From Paraburkholderia oxyphila NBRC 105797 (lineage in GTDB: Bacteria > Pseudomonadota > Gammaproteobacteria > Burkholderiales > Burkholderiaceae), in contig NZ_BAYD01000073.1 in NCBI RefSeq assembly GCF_000685075.1, forward strand, positions 1 through 44,279: a stretch of 44,279 nt of DNA, given 5' to 3'. Position numbers and translations under genes: made by a program. Every line of letters starts with the position of its first letter. Position 1 is the stretch's first letter. A model generated the notes under the pieces. It saw nothing but the letters and a program-made list of their open reading frames with translations. It was not told the origin of the DNA and ran no database searches. Shown here piece after piece: positions 25,891 through 34,561 of this stretch.

Positions 25891-26781
25891 TTGAAAACAG
25901 TCGGAATGATCGGCCTGGGGCAGATCGGGCTGCCTGTCGCGACCAATCTGATCGAGGTGGGCGCCCGCGTGCTGGGCGTCGCGCGCACCGGCGCCCAGGC
26001 CTTCGCGAAAATCGGCGGCATTGCGCTGGACGATCCCGCGGCCGTGTTGCGGGAAGCGGACGTGGTCCTGCTCTGTCTGCCCAGCGAAGCTGCGCAGCTC
26101 GAGGTGCTGGAAGGCGACCGCGGTCTGCTCAAGGCAGGCGTGCGTGGCAAGACGATTGTCGAGCTCGGCACCTACAGCCTTGCGTTCAAGCTCGACATCC
26201 AAAAGCGCCTGAACCACGCCGGCCTCGACGTTCTCGAGTGCGAAGTGAGTGGTTCACCGCCCCTCGTGCTGCAAAAAAAGGCGGCTTTGTTCATCGGCGG
26301 ATCGCAGGACATCTACGCGCGATGCAAGCCCGTGCTGGATCTGATCGCTCCGGCGCAATTCCATCTCGGGCCGTTTGGCGCGGCGTTGAACATGAAGCTC
26401 ATTGCCAATGCGTTGCTGGCCGTGCACACGCTCGCGGCCGCCGAAGCGATGAATCTCGGCGCGCGCGCGGGCTTCGATCCGAGCGTGGTCGTGGACGCGA
26501 TCCGGCACAGCGCGGGCGCATCGACGATGTTCAACATCCGCGCACCGTTGATGGCCGCCCGGCAGTTCGAACCCGCGCCCGGTCCGTTCACCACGCTGGA
26601 TAAGTATTTGCAGCTGGCATCGGAGCTGGCGACGGTTTCCGGCAGCGCGATGCCGCTGTTCTCAATCGCTGCGTCCTATTTTCGCCGCGCAATGCAACAA
26701 GGTATCGGCGAGCAGGATATCGCGGCGGTCATCACATTACTCGAGGAAGAATCCGGCGAACCCGTGAGGCACCCTTCATGA
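25891..26781 (+). CDS. 3-hydroxyisobutyrate dehydrogenase-family NAD-dependent oxidoreductase
   Basis: This 296-residue beta-hydroxyacid dehydrogenase has Rossmann motif GLGQIG (8-13) at the start, a substrate region that reads EVSGSPP where the family usually has DAPVSGG, and catalytic Lys169 with Asn173 (NMKLIANAL). I place the start at TTG 25891 because AAAGGAG lies 7 bases upstream and the product then begins MKTVGMIGLGQIG, as in the family. The upstream ATG 25855 has no such site. It is the first gene of a five-gene operon; its stop overlaps the next start (ATGA at 26778). It probably oxidises a hydroxyacid intermediate, though the altered substrate loop leaves the compound open. Confidence 0.85.
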   Translation: MKTVGMIGLGQIGLPVATNLIEVGARVLGVARTGAQAFAKIGGIALDDPAAVLREADVVLLCLPSEAAQLEVLEGDRGLLKAGVRGKTIVELGTYSLAFKLDIQKRLNHAGLDVLECEVSGSPPLVLQKKAALFIGGSQDIYARCKPVLDLIAPAQFHLGPFGAALNMKLIANALLAVHTLAAAEAMNLGARAGFDPSVVVDAIRHSAGASTMFNIRAPLMAARQFEPAPGPFTTLDKYLQLASELATVSGSAMPLFSIAASYFRRAMQQGIGEQDIAAVITLLEEESGEPVRHPS

Positions 26782-27092
26782 TTATCGAACAACGAACCTA
26801 CACCCTGAAGCCTGGATCGGTGCAACCGTTCCTCGCGCTCTATCAGTCCGATGGACTTGACGTGCAAGCCGAAGCGCTCGGCAATCTCCTTGGCTACTTC
26901 GTGACCGAGACCGGCGAGCTGAACCGCGTCGTGCAGTTGTGGGGCTTCAGCACATTCGAGGACCGTGTGCAGCGCCGCCGTGCGCTCTCGCAATCCGAAG
27001 CGTGGCGCGCATTCCTGGCGAAGGCGGGTGCCTTCGTCACCGGACAGCGCAGCGAATTGCTGATGCCCGCACCCTTTTCTCCCATCCGTTGA
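26778..27092 (+). CDS. NIPSNAP-family protein
   Basis: This 104-residue dimeric alpha/beta-barrel protein starts MIIEQRTYTLKPGSVQPFLALY and has the LWGFSTFEDRVQRRRAL pattern common in bacterial NIPSNAP proteins. The biochemical role of the family is not settled. In bacteria it often sits in aromatic or amino-acid catabolic operons and may act as a small isomerase, monooxygenase or binding protein. Its 4-bp overlap with the dehydrogenase and 7-bp gap to the dioxygenase imply coordinated translation. Confidence 0.85.
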   Translation: MIIEQRTYTLKPGSVQPFLALYQSDGLDVQAEALGNLLGYFVTETGELNRVVQLWGFSTFEDRVQRRRALSQSEAWRAFLAKAGAFVTGQRSELLMPAPFSPIR

Positions 27093-27099
27093 GAACGAC

Positions 27100-28035
27100 A
27101 TGATCCGCAGCCTGAATCACGTTGGATTGATCGTACCGTCGCTTGAAATCGGTCGAGCTTTTTATGAATGCGCCGGGCTGGAAACGCGCGCCTCGGGCCG
27201 CGACCTCGTGTGCCGCTGCGAAGGCCGCGACCAGGACCAGATCCGCCTGATCGAAGGGCCGAAAAAGCGGCTCGCCTATGTATCGTTCGGCACGCACGCG
27301 GGCGGCCTGAGCGAAGTGCGCGCACGGCTCGAGGCGGCCGATGTCGAAATCGGCCATGCGCCGGTTGAGGTGCCGTTCGGGGGCATCTGGTTCAAGGACC
27401 CGGACGGCGACTGGATTAACGTGCAGGAAGCGGACGACGCGCCTTCCACACTGCCGCCGCCGCCCGAGATCAACGCGCCGCAGCGTTACCGGCGCATCGG
27501 CGTGCGCGCATGCGATGTGACGTCGTCGCACAAGCGCGCGCGTCCGCGCCGTCTAGGACATCTGATTAAATTCTCGCCGGACGTCGATCGTGCCGTGCGC
27601 TTCTACAGCGACGTGCTCGGCCTGCTCGTTTCGGACCGCGCGCTCGACATCCTCGCGTTCATGCGCTCGCCCTTCGGCGGCGATCATCACATGCTCGGCA
27701 TTGCAAAGTCCTCGCATACGGGGCTCCACCACCTGAGCTTCGAAGTCGGCGATATCGACGAGATCGAAATGGGCGCGCAGCATCTGCTCGCATCGGGCTA
27801 CAAGGACGGTTTCGGCTTCGGACGGCACGGCGCGGGCTCGAACTATTTTCACTACGTCCGCGATCCGTGGAACAGCCTGATCGAATACTTTTGGGACATC
27901 GACGTCATTCCCGAAGGCGCGGACTGGACGCCGATGGGCGCGAGTGAAGACGAAATGCGCGCGGTGCTCGAAGCCGTGTGGTCCGGCACGCCCGCGCCGA
28001 AGGATTTCATCATGAATTTCGAGGAACCCGATTGA
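27100..28035 (+). CDS. Two-domain type I extradiol ring-cleavage dioxygenase (VOC fold)
   Basis: This 311-residue protein has two vicinal-oxygen-chelate halves. The N-terminal half (about 1-115) lacks metal ligands. The C-terminal half carries His154 (LGHLIKF), His211 (LHHLSFEV) and Glu262 (SLIEYFWDID), the 2-His-1-carboxylate Fe(II) set. GSNYFHYVRDPW before the Glu is typical of extradiol dioxygenases acting on substituted catechols. It should open an ortho-dihydroxylated ring next to the two hydroxyls. The NIPSNAP and FAH-family neighbours fit upstream and downstream steps. Substrate ring size and substituents are unknown. Confidence 0.87.
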   Translation: MIRSLNHVGLIVPSLEIGRAFYECAGLETRASGRDLVCRCEGRDQDQIRLIEGPKKRLAYVSFGTHAGGLSEVRARLEAADVEIGHAPVEVPFGGIWFKDPDGDWINVQEADDAPSTLPPPPEINAPQRYRRIGVRACDVTSSHKRARPRRLGHLIKFSPDVDRAVRFYSDVLGLLVSDRALDILAFMRSPFGGDHHMLGIAKSSHTGLHHLSFEVGDIDEIEMGAQHLLASGYKDGFGFGRHGAGSNYFHYVRDPWNSLIEYFWDIDVIPEGADWTPMGASEDEMRAVLEAVWSGTPAPKDFIMNFEEPD

Positions 28036-28090
28036 TGGCCGGATTCGCCGCGAACCTCACCCGCTCCTTATCGAAGGCCACCATTCGACC

Positions 28091-28456
28091 ATGAACGATC
28101 TCGACGCCATCCTGCGCAATATGCTGAACAAGACGCTCTACGTCGCGCTGCGCAAGCCGCGTAATCTGCATCGCGTGTCCGACGCGCTTCCCCGCCACAT
28201 CGAATGGATGCTCGACGCGGAGCGCCATGGGGACATCTTCCTGTCGGGGCCGTTCATGGGCGAAGGACAGCCCGGTGAGCACGGCGGCATGACGATACTT
28301 CGCGCGCCGTCGCTGGACGGCGCGCAACGGCTGATCGCGGCCGATCCTTTCATTGCCGAAGGCGTATTCGACGCCGAAGTGAAACCCTGGCTTCTGATGG
28401 AAGGAAGCCTCACCTGCACGATCCGCCTGTCGAACCAGCGGGCCAGCATCGACTGA
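28091..28456 (+). CDS. YciI-like protein
   Basis: This 121-residue ferredoxin-like-fold protein resembles YciI/muconolactone-isomerase-like proteins: RHIEWMLDAERHGDIFLSGPF, then GMTILRAPSLDGAQRLIAADPFIAEGVFDAEVKPW with the conserved Asp-Pro of the putative active site. It carries about 15 extra N-terminal residues. One relative, TftG of 2,4,5-trichlorophenoxyacetate degradation, catalyses a dehydrochlorination. Function here is open; a small isomerase or hydrolase step after ring cleavage is possible. The ribosome site is weak, and ATG 28121 is an alternative. Confidence 0.82.
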   Translation: MNDLDAILRNMLNKTLYVALRKPRNLHRVSDALPRHIEWMLDAERHGDIFLSGPFMGEGQPGEHGGMTILRAPSLDGAQRLIAADPFIAEGVFDAEVKPWLLMEGSLTCTIRLSNQRASID

Positions 28457-28465
28457 TAGCCATTC

Positions 28466-29431
28466 ATGACCTACCAGCTTTTTACCTTTGTCGACCGGGC
28501 GGGCGCATTGCGGCCCGGACTTCTGCATCGCGGACGGCACTTCGATCTGCACAGGCTCGCTTCCGCTCTGGCGGTTCCGGCGCTCTTCAATCACGCACAC
28601 GACGGCGTCGATGCCCTGGTCGAGGACTGGCCAGACGCGCATGCGCGGCTCACGACGCTCGTGCAGGCGCTGGCGCGAGAGCCCTGGATCGGCGAGGCCG
28701 CGCGCCTGGCGGATGGGACGATTGCGTTTGCGGCCCCCATCACGCGCCCCGGCGTCATCTATGCGTGTGGCGCGAATTATCGGGACCACGTCGAAGCCAT
28801 GGGCCGCGCGTTCAACACGCCACTCACGCTCGATCCGCGCGCCGCCGGCATCGCGCCATGGCACTTCATCAAGGCGGGACGCGGCACGCTTGCGGGCCAT
28901 CGGCAGCACGTCGCGCATCCGTGCCACACCGAGCGACTCGACTGGGAAGCTGAACTCGCGGTGATCGTCGGGCGTCCCGCGCAAAATGTCGATGTCACCG
29001 ATGCGCTCGACTACGTCGCGGGCTACAGCATCGCCAACGATCTTTCGGCGCGCGACAACCTCAGGCGCGACAAGGTCGATCCAGCGTCGCCCTTCCGCTT
29101 TGACTGGATCGGCCACAAGTGCTTCACGGGATCCTGTCCTCTTGGACCATACGTCACGCCAGCGGAATTCGTGGTGTCGCCCGAAAAGCTCGGCATCAAG
29201 CTGTGGCTCAACGAGACGCTCAAACAGGACTCGAACACTTCGAACCATCTCTATTCCGTTGCTGACCAGATCGCTTACCTCAGTCAGCGGCTAACGCTTT
29301 ATCCCGGCGACATCATTCTCACGGGCACGCCGGCAGGCGTCGGCATGGAAAGGGGCGAATTCCTCAAACGCGGCGACGTCATGCGCGTATGGATCGAAAC
29401 ATTGGGTGAACTGGAGACGACCATCGTCTGA
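28466..29431 (+). CDS. Fumarylacetoacetate hydrolase-family protein
   Basis: This 321-residue FAH-superfamily enzyme has the C-terminal catalytic fold with metal ligands Glu161, Glu163 (DWEAELAVIVGR) and Asp192 (ANDLSARD), then WIGHKCFTGSCPLGPY and the GDIILTGTPAGVG loop. The superfamily includes hydrolases of ring-cleavage products (fumarylpyruvate, acylpyruvates, fumarylacetoacetate) as well as hydratases and decarboxylases. As the last gene after an extradiol dioxygenase, it most likely hydrolyses a C-C bond or tautomerises the ring-opened product. It ends at a hairpin shared with the convergent MFS gene. Confidence 0.92.
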   Translation: MTYQLFTFVDRAGALRPGLLHRGRHFDLHRLASALAVPALFNHAHDGVDALVEDWPDAHARLTTLVQALAREPWIGEAARLADGTIAFAAPITRPGVIYACGANYRDHVEAMGRAFNTPLTLDPRAAGIAPWHFIKAGRGTLAGHRQHVAHPCHTERLDWEAELAVIVGRPAQNVDVTDALDYVAGYSIANDLSARDNLRRDKVDPASPFRFDWIGHKCFTGSCPLGPYVTPAEFVVSPEKLGIKLWLNETLKQDSNTSNHLYSVADQIAYLSQRLTLYPGDIILTGTPAGVGMERGEFLKRGDVMRVWIETLGELETTIV

Positions 29432-29471
29432 CACTCGAGCGAGCGCGCGGCCCTATGTTCGCGCGCATGCC

Positions 29472-29499
29472 GGCCGCTGCGCCTCACGCGCCAGCGGCC
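29472..29499. terminator. Hairpin between convergent FAH-family and MFS genes
   Basis: GGCCGCTG (29472-29479) pairs with CAGCGGCC (29492-29499) around a 12-nt loop. There is no strong T run on either side. It ends at the MFS stop codon and may serve both operons. Confidence 0.45.
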
Positions 29500-30947
29500 T
29501 AATTCACCTGCTTTTCCCAGGCCTTATCGCCAGCGCCCGCAACTGCCCCGTTCCCATCTTCAACCGAGGAAAGCGCCTCAAGCGACACATCCTTAGTCTC
29601 AATCCCGAGCACCCAAACAGCAACCGCAGCAACCGCAAACGAAAGCGCCCCAAGCGTAAACACGCCACCTTGCCCAAACTGCGGCAGCACAACGCCCACG
29701 ACATAGGGTCCAATAAGCGACCCAACGCGCCCAACAGCCGAAGCAAACCCCGACCCCGTAGCCCGCGCACCGGTCCCATAAAGCTCCGGCGTATACGTAT
29801 AAAGCGCCGCCCACATAGCAAACAGAAAAAACTGCATCACCAGCCCGGTGCCGATGAGCAACGCGATGCTCGCCCCGTGCAACGCCGTTTGCCCGTACGC
29901 GAACGCCATCACCCCGCCCCCCACGAGCGACGCGATGCAAGTAGGCTTACGCCCCCAACGCTCGACGAGCCACGCCGCGCAGAGGAAGCCGGGAATCCCG
30001 CCCAGCGAGATCAACACCGTATAGAGCACCGACTTCGTAACCGCGAAACCCGCTTGCTGCAGCAGCGCACCGAGCCACGAGGTGAGCCCATAGAAACCGA
30101 GCAACGCAAAGAACCAGAGCAACCAGACCATGACCGTGCGACGCCGGTAAGCGCGACTCCAGATTTCGCGCAGCGCACCGCGCCGATGCGAAACCGCGGG
30201 CGAAGCGATCAACGCGGGCGCGGGCAGACTCGACAATCCCACCGAGCGCATCACACGCGCCTCCACCTCCGAGACCACGCGATCCGCGTCGGCCAGCCGC
30301 CCACGATGCTCGAGCCAGCGCGGCGACTCCGGCACGATCCGCCGCACGACGAGCACGAACACGGCGGGAATCGCGAGCAAAGCGAACACGGTGCGCCACC
30401 CGAGCGCCGGCAGCACGAAATACGCGACGATCCCCGCGGTAATAAAACCGAGCGGCCAGAACCCATCCATCAACGCGACCATGCGCCCGCGCTGCGCAGA
30501 CGGCACGAACTCGGAAAGCAGCGCCTGCGCAATCGGAAACTCCATGCCCATCCCGAACCCGAGCAGGATCCGGTAGACGATCAACGAATTCACGTCATGC
30601 GCCGTCGAGCACAGATACGACGCGACACCCCAGAGCACCATGCTCCACTGAAACACCGGGCGCCGGCCAAAGCGGTCGGCAAGCAGCCCCGCCGCCGCGG
30701 CCCCCAGCGTCATGCCGAAGAAACTGGCACTCGCCACAAGCCCCGCCTGCGCGCTCGACAACCCGAACTCCTTCTTGATCGAGCCGAGCACAAAGGTCAT
30801 CGTGCCGAGATCGACCGAATCGAAGAAGAACGCCAGCGCGATGATGAGAAAGATGAGCTTGTGATAGCCGGAAAACGGCAGGCGTTCGAGCCGTGCGGCC
30901 GCGCTCGCGCGCGATGCTGTGGTTGGAGAAGCGGAAACGTTGCGCAT
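29499..30947 (-). CDS. MFS transporter, SV2/NiaP-like or aromatic-acid-type
   Basis: This 482-residue inner-membrane protein has twelve predicted helices, the loop 2-3 signature (GLLADRFGRRPVF) and its repeat (WLVERWGRKP), PESPRWLEHRG after TM6, and an acidic TM1 (FFDSVDLGTMTFVLG). The pattern fits the sugar-porter/SVOP branch that includes niacin and aromatic-acid transporters. Its place beside the catabolic island and its convergent orientation to the FAH-family gene suggest uptake of the substrate or an intermediate; niacin is a real alternative. The start has GAGGACGTC. A strong hairpin followed by TTTT lies directly upstream of that ribosome site. Confidence 0.85.
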   Translation of the reverse strand: MRNVSASPTTASRASAAARLERLPFSGYHKLIFLIIALAFFFDSVDLGTMTFVLGSIKKEFGLSSAQAGLVASASFFGMTLGAAAAGLLADRFGRRPVFQWSMVLWGVASYLCSTAHDVNSLIVYRILLGFGMGMEFPIAQALLSEFVPSAQRGRMVALMDGFWPLGFITAGIVAYFVLPALGWRTVFALLAIPAVFVLVVRRIVPESPRWLEHRGRLADADRVVSEVEARVMRSVGLSSLPAPALIASPAVSHRRGALREIWSRAYRRRTVMVWLLWFFALLGFYGLTSWLGALLQQAGFAVTKSVLYTVLISLGGIPGFLCAAWLVERWGRKPTCIASLVGGGVMAFAYGQTALHGASIALLIGTGLVMQFFLFAMWAALYTYTPELYGTGARATGSGFASAVGRVGSLIGPYVVGVVLPQFGQGGVFTLGALSFAVAAVAVWVLGIETKDVSLEALSSVEDGNGAVAGAGDKAWEKQVN

Positions 30948-30961
30948 GACGTCCTCTAAAA

Positions 30962-31000
30962 GGGAACGGCTGCGCTACGGGAGGCGGCGCAACCGTTCCC
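30962..31000 (-). promoter_or_regulatory. Leader hairpin with T run just before the MFS ribosome site
   Basis: On the minus strand, GGGAACGG (31000-30993) pairs with CCGTTCCC (30969-30962), and an inner TGCGC/GCGCA stem is separated by one A-C mismatch. TTTTAGAGGACGTC and the ATG follow. The shape is that of an intrinsic terminator placed 14 nt before the start codon, so it could attenuate MFS expression, or the stem could simply be an operator. Confidence 0.45.
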
Positions 31001-31857
31001 CTCAGTAGACGTGACCAAAATGCCCTGCCATAGAAGCGGAACGGCATGGTGACAGAACGCAGGCGTCATGCGCGCGGGCCATCGCGCCAAATCACCCCAT
31101 CGCTGCCCCAGGCTGGCGCTCTTCTTGCTTCACTGCATCGACACCGGGCGCACGGCGTCCGACCGCCATGGGCATCACGGATCAGGACGACCGTTCCTTT
31201 CCCCCGATGCACGACGCACTACGCCAGCGCATTCTCCACGGCGCCGCCGGAGCCGAAGCGAGCGGTGCGGCACCGGCATTGGCATACCGAACGCCCCGTC
31301 CACTTGCGCTACACCTCCGCGCGTCGCTCCAATTTACCCGACGATTGGGCAGACATTTACCGGCACTGAAAACGCTACCAGCCCAGCGAAATTAGCGAAA
31401 AAGACTGACGATTGTGTTTCCGTGAATCGATTGTGCTCCCGCACATTATTTCGGATATCTATCTATTTCCCGAAAAATGCAGCACAGCCGATCGATCATC
31501 GAGCGCCTCTTTCCAGGGGAATATACGGACGATACACACCCGCCACGCTTGTTGCATAATGACTGCGCGACACTTGCTCGCAACCCTCCTCAAGCCGCCC
31601 GCTCCAAGGGCCAAAGACTAAACGCCTGTGCGTCGTGACACCGTAGCGCCCGTCTCGTGAGTTCCGTCGTCCAAGTAAAGGCTGCATTCAGCCGCTTCGT
31701 CATTCGTCGTTTGCCGCATTGATCTTGCAAGCCAGGTTTCAGGTTTCTTGCCAACGGCTTTCCGTTGACCCTCGTGCAATGCTGTCCGCAAGCATGCAGC
31801 GGAACTGCTGCTGCTTTGCGGCATCCCTTGCCGAATAAACCAACATCGGAGACAGAC
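31001..31857. other. Gene-poor stretch of about 860 bp
   Basis: No convincing gene is visible on either strand. Short open frames (for example 31168-31395 plus, 31590-31991 minus) lack ribosome sites and protein-like composition. About 31380-31560 is clearly more AT-rich than its surroundings and has a small stem TTTCGG/CCGAAA near 31450-31476. It may contain the promoter of the 65-aa gene at 31858. Confidence 0.5.
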
Positions 31858-32055
31858 ATGCTCAGCCCCCACGAATTCGCCACCCTGATGCTAGTCAAGG
31901 ATTCTCCCGACCAAATCGATCTCACGCGTGAAGAGCTGGACGTCTTGCTGGAACGCCAATTGATTGCGATGGAACAGCTCGCGTCCGGCATGCATCGCCC
32001 CTGCCTGACTGACGATGGAGACTCCTTGCTTCAGAGCGTCATGCGCATGCACTGA
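31858..32055 (+). CDS. Small conserved-looking hypothetical protein (65 aa)
   Basis: The product starts MLSPHEFATLMLVKDSPDQIDL, continues with an acidic leucine-rich helix (TREELDVLLERQLIAMEQL) and ends SLLQSVMRMH. It has no signal peptide or membrane segment. A clear ribosome site, GGAGACAGAC, precedes ATG 31858; upstream in-frame codons from 31765 look non-coding. I recall similar short proteins in other Burkholderiaceae genomes but no assigned function. It is convergent with the hybrid kinase. Confidence 0.7.
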   Translation: MLSPHEFATLMLVKDSPDQIDLTREELDVLLERQLIAMEQLASGMHRPCLTDDGDSLLQSVMRMH

Positions 32056-32146
32056 GCGTCTTCTGCGCACAGGGGCCGTATTCGCTCCACGACATGCCCA
32101 CGGGAGTTTCAAGCGGCAACTCACGCCGAAGGGCCCCGATGCTCCG

Positions 32147-34516
32147 TCAACCGGTATCGCGCAAGGAAGCGCAAACGCTCTCGATGAGCGCGCTCAATTG
32201 CGCGACAGCAAACGGCTTGCGCAACGACGCGCAGGCGAATCCGGCTTCTTCGGTGGCCGGCGCCTCGTTTCCCGAGACAAAGATCACGTTCAGGCCGGGA
32301 CGCAGCCGCAACGCGGCTCTCGCGAGCTCGATTCCCGACCCGCCAGCCAACGCGATATCGGCAATCAGCACCTGGGCCGCCTGCTTCTCCAATGTGCGCA
32401 ACGCCTCGCGCTCGTCTGACGCCTGCCGTACTTCGTAGCCCATTTCCACGAGCAACGCGCTCACGGCTTCGCGCGAAGAGGTATCGTCGTCGACGACGAG
32501 TATCGACAACGGCCTTTGCGCCCGCGCCGGGCAATCCGGCTGCGCGAGCGCGGGCGGCATCGAATCGGGCCTTCCCAGCAAGTACCGTAATTTTGCCGCA
32601 AGCTGCGCGCGGCTATACGGCTTGCTCAGAAGTTGCACCCCCTCGTCGAGGCGGCCGCCATGAACGATGGCGCTTTCCGCATAGCCCGAGGTAAACAGCA
32701 CCTTGAGGCCGGGCAGCACGCGCACCGCCATGCTGGCCATGGCCGTGCTGCTCAAGGCGCCCGGCATCACGACATCGGAAAACAGCAAATCGATCTTCGC
32801 GCCGCTTCTCACGATCACGAGGGCGCTTTGCGCGTCGTCCGCCTTGAGGACGGTGTAGCCCAGTTCGCTGAGCGTCTCGACCACCGCCGATTGAACGTAT
32901 CGGTCGTCTTCGACAACCAGTATGGTTTCCTTGCCGCCTTCGATTCGCGCGGGCAGTAGCGGCTCGTTCTCGGCCACGCGCTCCATCGACCTCGGCAGCC
33001 AGACCTTGACCGTGGTTCCGTTGCCGGGCTCGCTGTAGATGCGCATGTCGCCGCCGCTTTGCTTGACGAAGCCATACGCCATGCTCAGGCCAAGCCCCGT
33101 GCCCTCGCCTTCGGGCTTGGTGCTGAAGTACGGCTCGAACGCGCGTTCAAGCACCTCGCGGGGCATGCCGGTCCCGGTATCGGTGACCGCGAGCAGCACG
33201 TAGTGTCCCGCTTCGACGCCCCCCGCGAGCGTGCTGCCATGACTGTCGAGCGTCGCGTTCGACAGTTCCAGCGTCAACTTTCCGCCCCCGCGCATGGCAT
33301 CGCGGCCGTTAATGGCGAGATTGAGCACGACGCTCTCGAGTTGATTGGGATCGACGAGCGTATTCCAGAGGCCGTCGGCGACGGCGGTCTCCACTTCGAT
33401 CAACTCCCCCAGCGCGCGCCGCAGCATGTCGTCCATATTGCTCAACATGGCCGCGAGATTCACCACACGTGGCTGCAGCGCCTGGCGGCGGCCGAATGCG
33501 AGCAGTTGCGAGGCGAGTTTCGCGCCGTGCTCCACGGCGCCGATGGCTTTGTCCAGACGCTCGCGCGATACGGGATCGTGCCCGTGACGCCGTTCGAGCA
33601 GTTCGAGATTGCCGCGCAGCACCTGAAGGACGTTGTTGAAATTGTGGGCCACGCCCCCGGTCAGCTTGCCGATCGCTTCCATCTTCTGCGCTTGCAGCAG
33701 CGCGGCGCGCGCGCGCTCGAGCTGCTCCTGAGCGGCCTTGCGCTCGGTGACGTCTCGCGTGATCTTCGCGAAGCCCACGAGCTTGCCGTCCTCGTCGCGA
33801 ATCGCGTCGATCACGACGTTCGCCCAGAAGCGGCTGCCATCCTTGCGTATGCGCCAGCCCTCGGTCTCGAAGCGGCCCTCCTGCGCGGCAATTTGCAGGC
33901 CGCGTTCCGGCAGGCCTCGCGCGGCATCTTCAGGCGTGTAAAAGCGCCGGAAATGCGTGCCGATGACTTCGCTCGCCTCGTAGCCCTTGATGCGCGCCGC
34001 GCCCATATTCCAGTTCGTCACCTTGCCGTCGGGCGAGAGCATGAATATCGAGTAGTCCGTGACGCCCTGCACGAGCAGCCGGAACTTGCGCTCGCTTTCT
34101 CGCAGCGCGTCGTAGGCGAGCCGCTTGTCGGTCACGTCCCGGACGATCTTGGCGAATCCGCCAGGCGTGCCGTCCGGCGCGCGAAGCGGCGTAATCAGAA
34201 TGCTGGCCCAGAAGCGCGTGCCGTCCTTGCGCACGCGCCAGGCCTCCACAGCGAACTGACCATCGTCGCGGGCTTTCTGCAGCGCCGCCGCGGGAGCGCC
34301 CGCCTCCCTGTCCTCGGGTGGATAGAACACCGAAAAGTGCTGCCCGATGATCTCGACAGCACGGTATCCCTTGATACGCTCGGCGCCCGCGTTCCAGCTC
34401 GCCACTTCGCCGGTCTTCGTCAAACGGAAAATCGCATACTCGCAAACGCCCGCGATCAGGGTCCGCTCCCAGCAGTCTTCCCGGTTGCTTTCCGAAGCGG
34501 GCCGTATTTGACTCAT
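32147..34516 (-). CDS. PAS-PAS hybrid sensor histidine kinase with two receiver domains
   Basis: This 789-residue soluble protein has PAS1 (about 15-130) and PAS2 (about 145-260), both ending in FAKI-x-RDVT, then the dimerisation box with phospho-His291 (GGVAHNFNNVLQ), N box NLAINGRDAM, G1 box DTGTG and G2 GTGLGLSM. Receiver 1 has Asp581 (FSDVVMPG, lysine SKPY) and receiver 2 has Asp720 (IADIALAGG, lysine RKPF). No transmembrane helix is visible, so it senses a cytoplasmic cue, perhaps redox or a small ligand via the PAS domains. The start MSQIRPA follows GGAGAATCGC. It lies 45 bp downstream of the DUF1328 gene on the same strand. No output domain is linked, so phosphotransfer to another regulator is expected. 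Confidence 0.9.
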   Translation of the reverse strand: MSQIRPASESNREDCWERTLIAGVCEYAIFRLTKTGEVASWNAGAERIKGYRAVEIIGQHFSVFYPPEDREAGAPAAALQKARDDGQFAVEAWRVRKDGTRFWASILITPLRAPDGTPGGFAKIVRDVTDKRLAYDALRESERKFRLLVQGVTDYSIFMLSPDGKVTNWNMGAARIKGYEASEVIGTHFRRFYTPEDAARGLPERGLQIAAQEGRFETEGWRIRKDGSRFWANVVIDAIRDEDGKLVGFAKITRDVTERKAAQEQLERARAALLQAQKMEAIGKLTGGVAHNFNNVLQVLRGNLELLERRHGHDPVSRERLDKAIGAVEHGAKLASQLLAFGRRQALQPRVVNLAAMLSNMDDMLRRALGELIEVETAVADGLWNTLVDPNQLESVVLNLAINGRDAMRGGGKLTLELSNATLDSHGSTLAGGVEAGHYVLLAVTDTGTGMPREVLERAFEPYFSTKPEGEGTGLGLSMAYGFVKQSGGDMRIYSEPGNGTTVKVWLPRSMERVAENEPLLPARIEGGKETILVVEDDRYVQSAVVETLSELGYTVLKADDAQSALVIVRSGAKIDLLFSDVVMPGALSSTAMASMAVRVLPGLKVLFTSGYAESAIVHGGRLDEGVQLLSKPYSRAQLAAKLRYLLGRPDSMPPALAQPDCPARAQRPLSILVVDDDTSSREAVSALLVEMGYEVRQASDEREALRTLEKQAAQVLIADIALAGGSGIELARAALRLRPGLNVIFVSGNEAPATEEAGFACASLRKPFAVAQLSALIESVCASLRDTG

Positions 34517-34561
34517 GCGATTCTCCGTGGCGAGGCCGGCCTGCCGCCTCAACGCGTGCCC

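Noticed and set aside
29406..30959. 517-residue plus-strand frame opposite the MFS gene
   Set aside because: Its basic, proline-rich, repetitive composition is typical of an antisense shadow. The minus strand encodes a complete transporter.
31168..31395. 75-residue plus-strand frame starting MGITDQDDRSFPP
   Set aside because: No ribosome-binding site, and the second half is Arg/Leu-rich without family resemblance. It is kept as non-coding within the gene-poor stretch.
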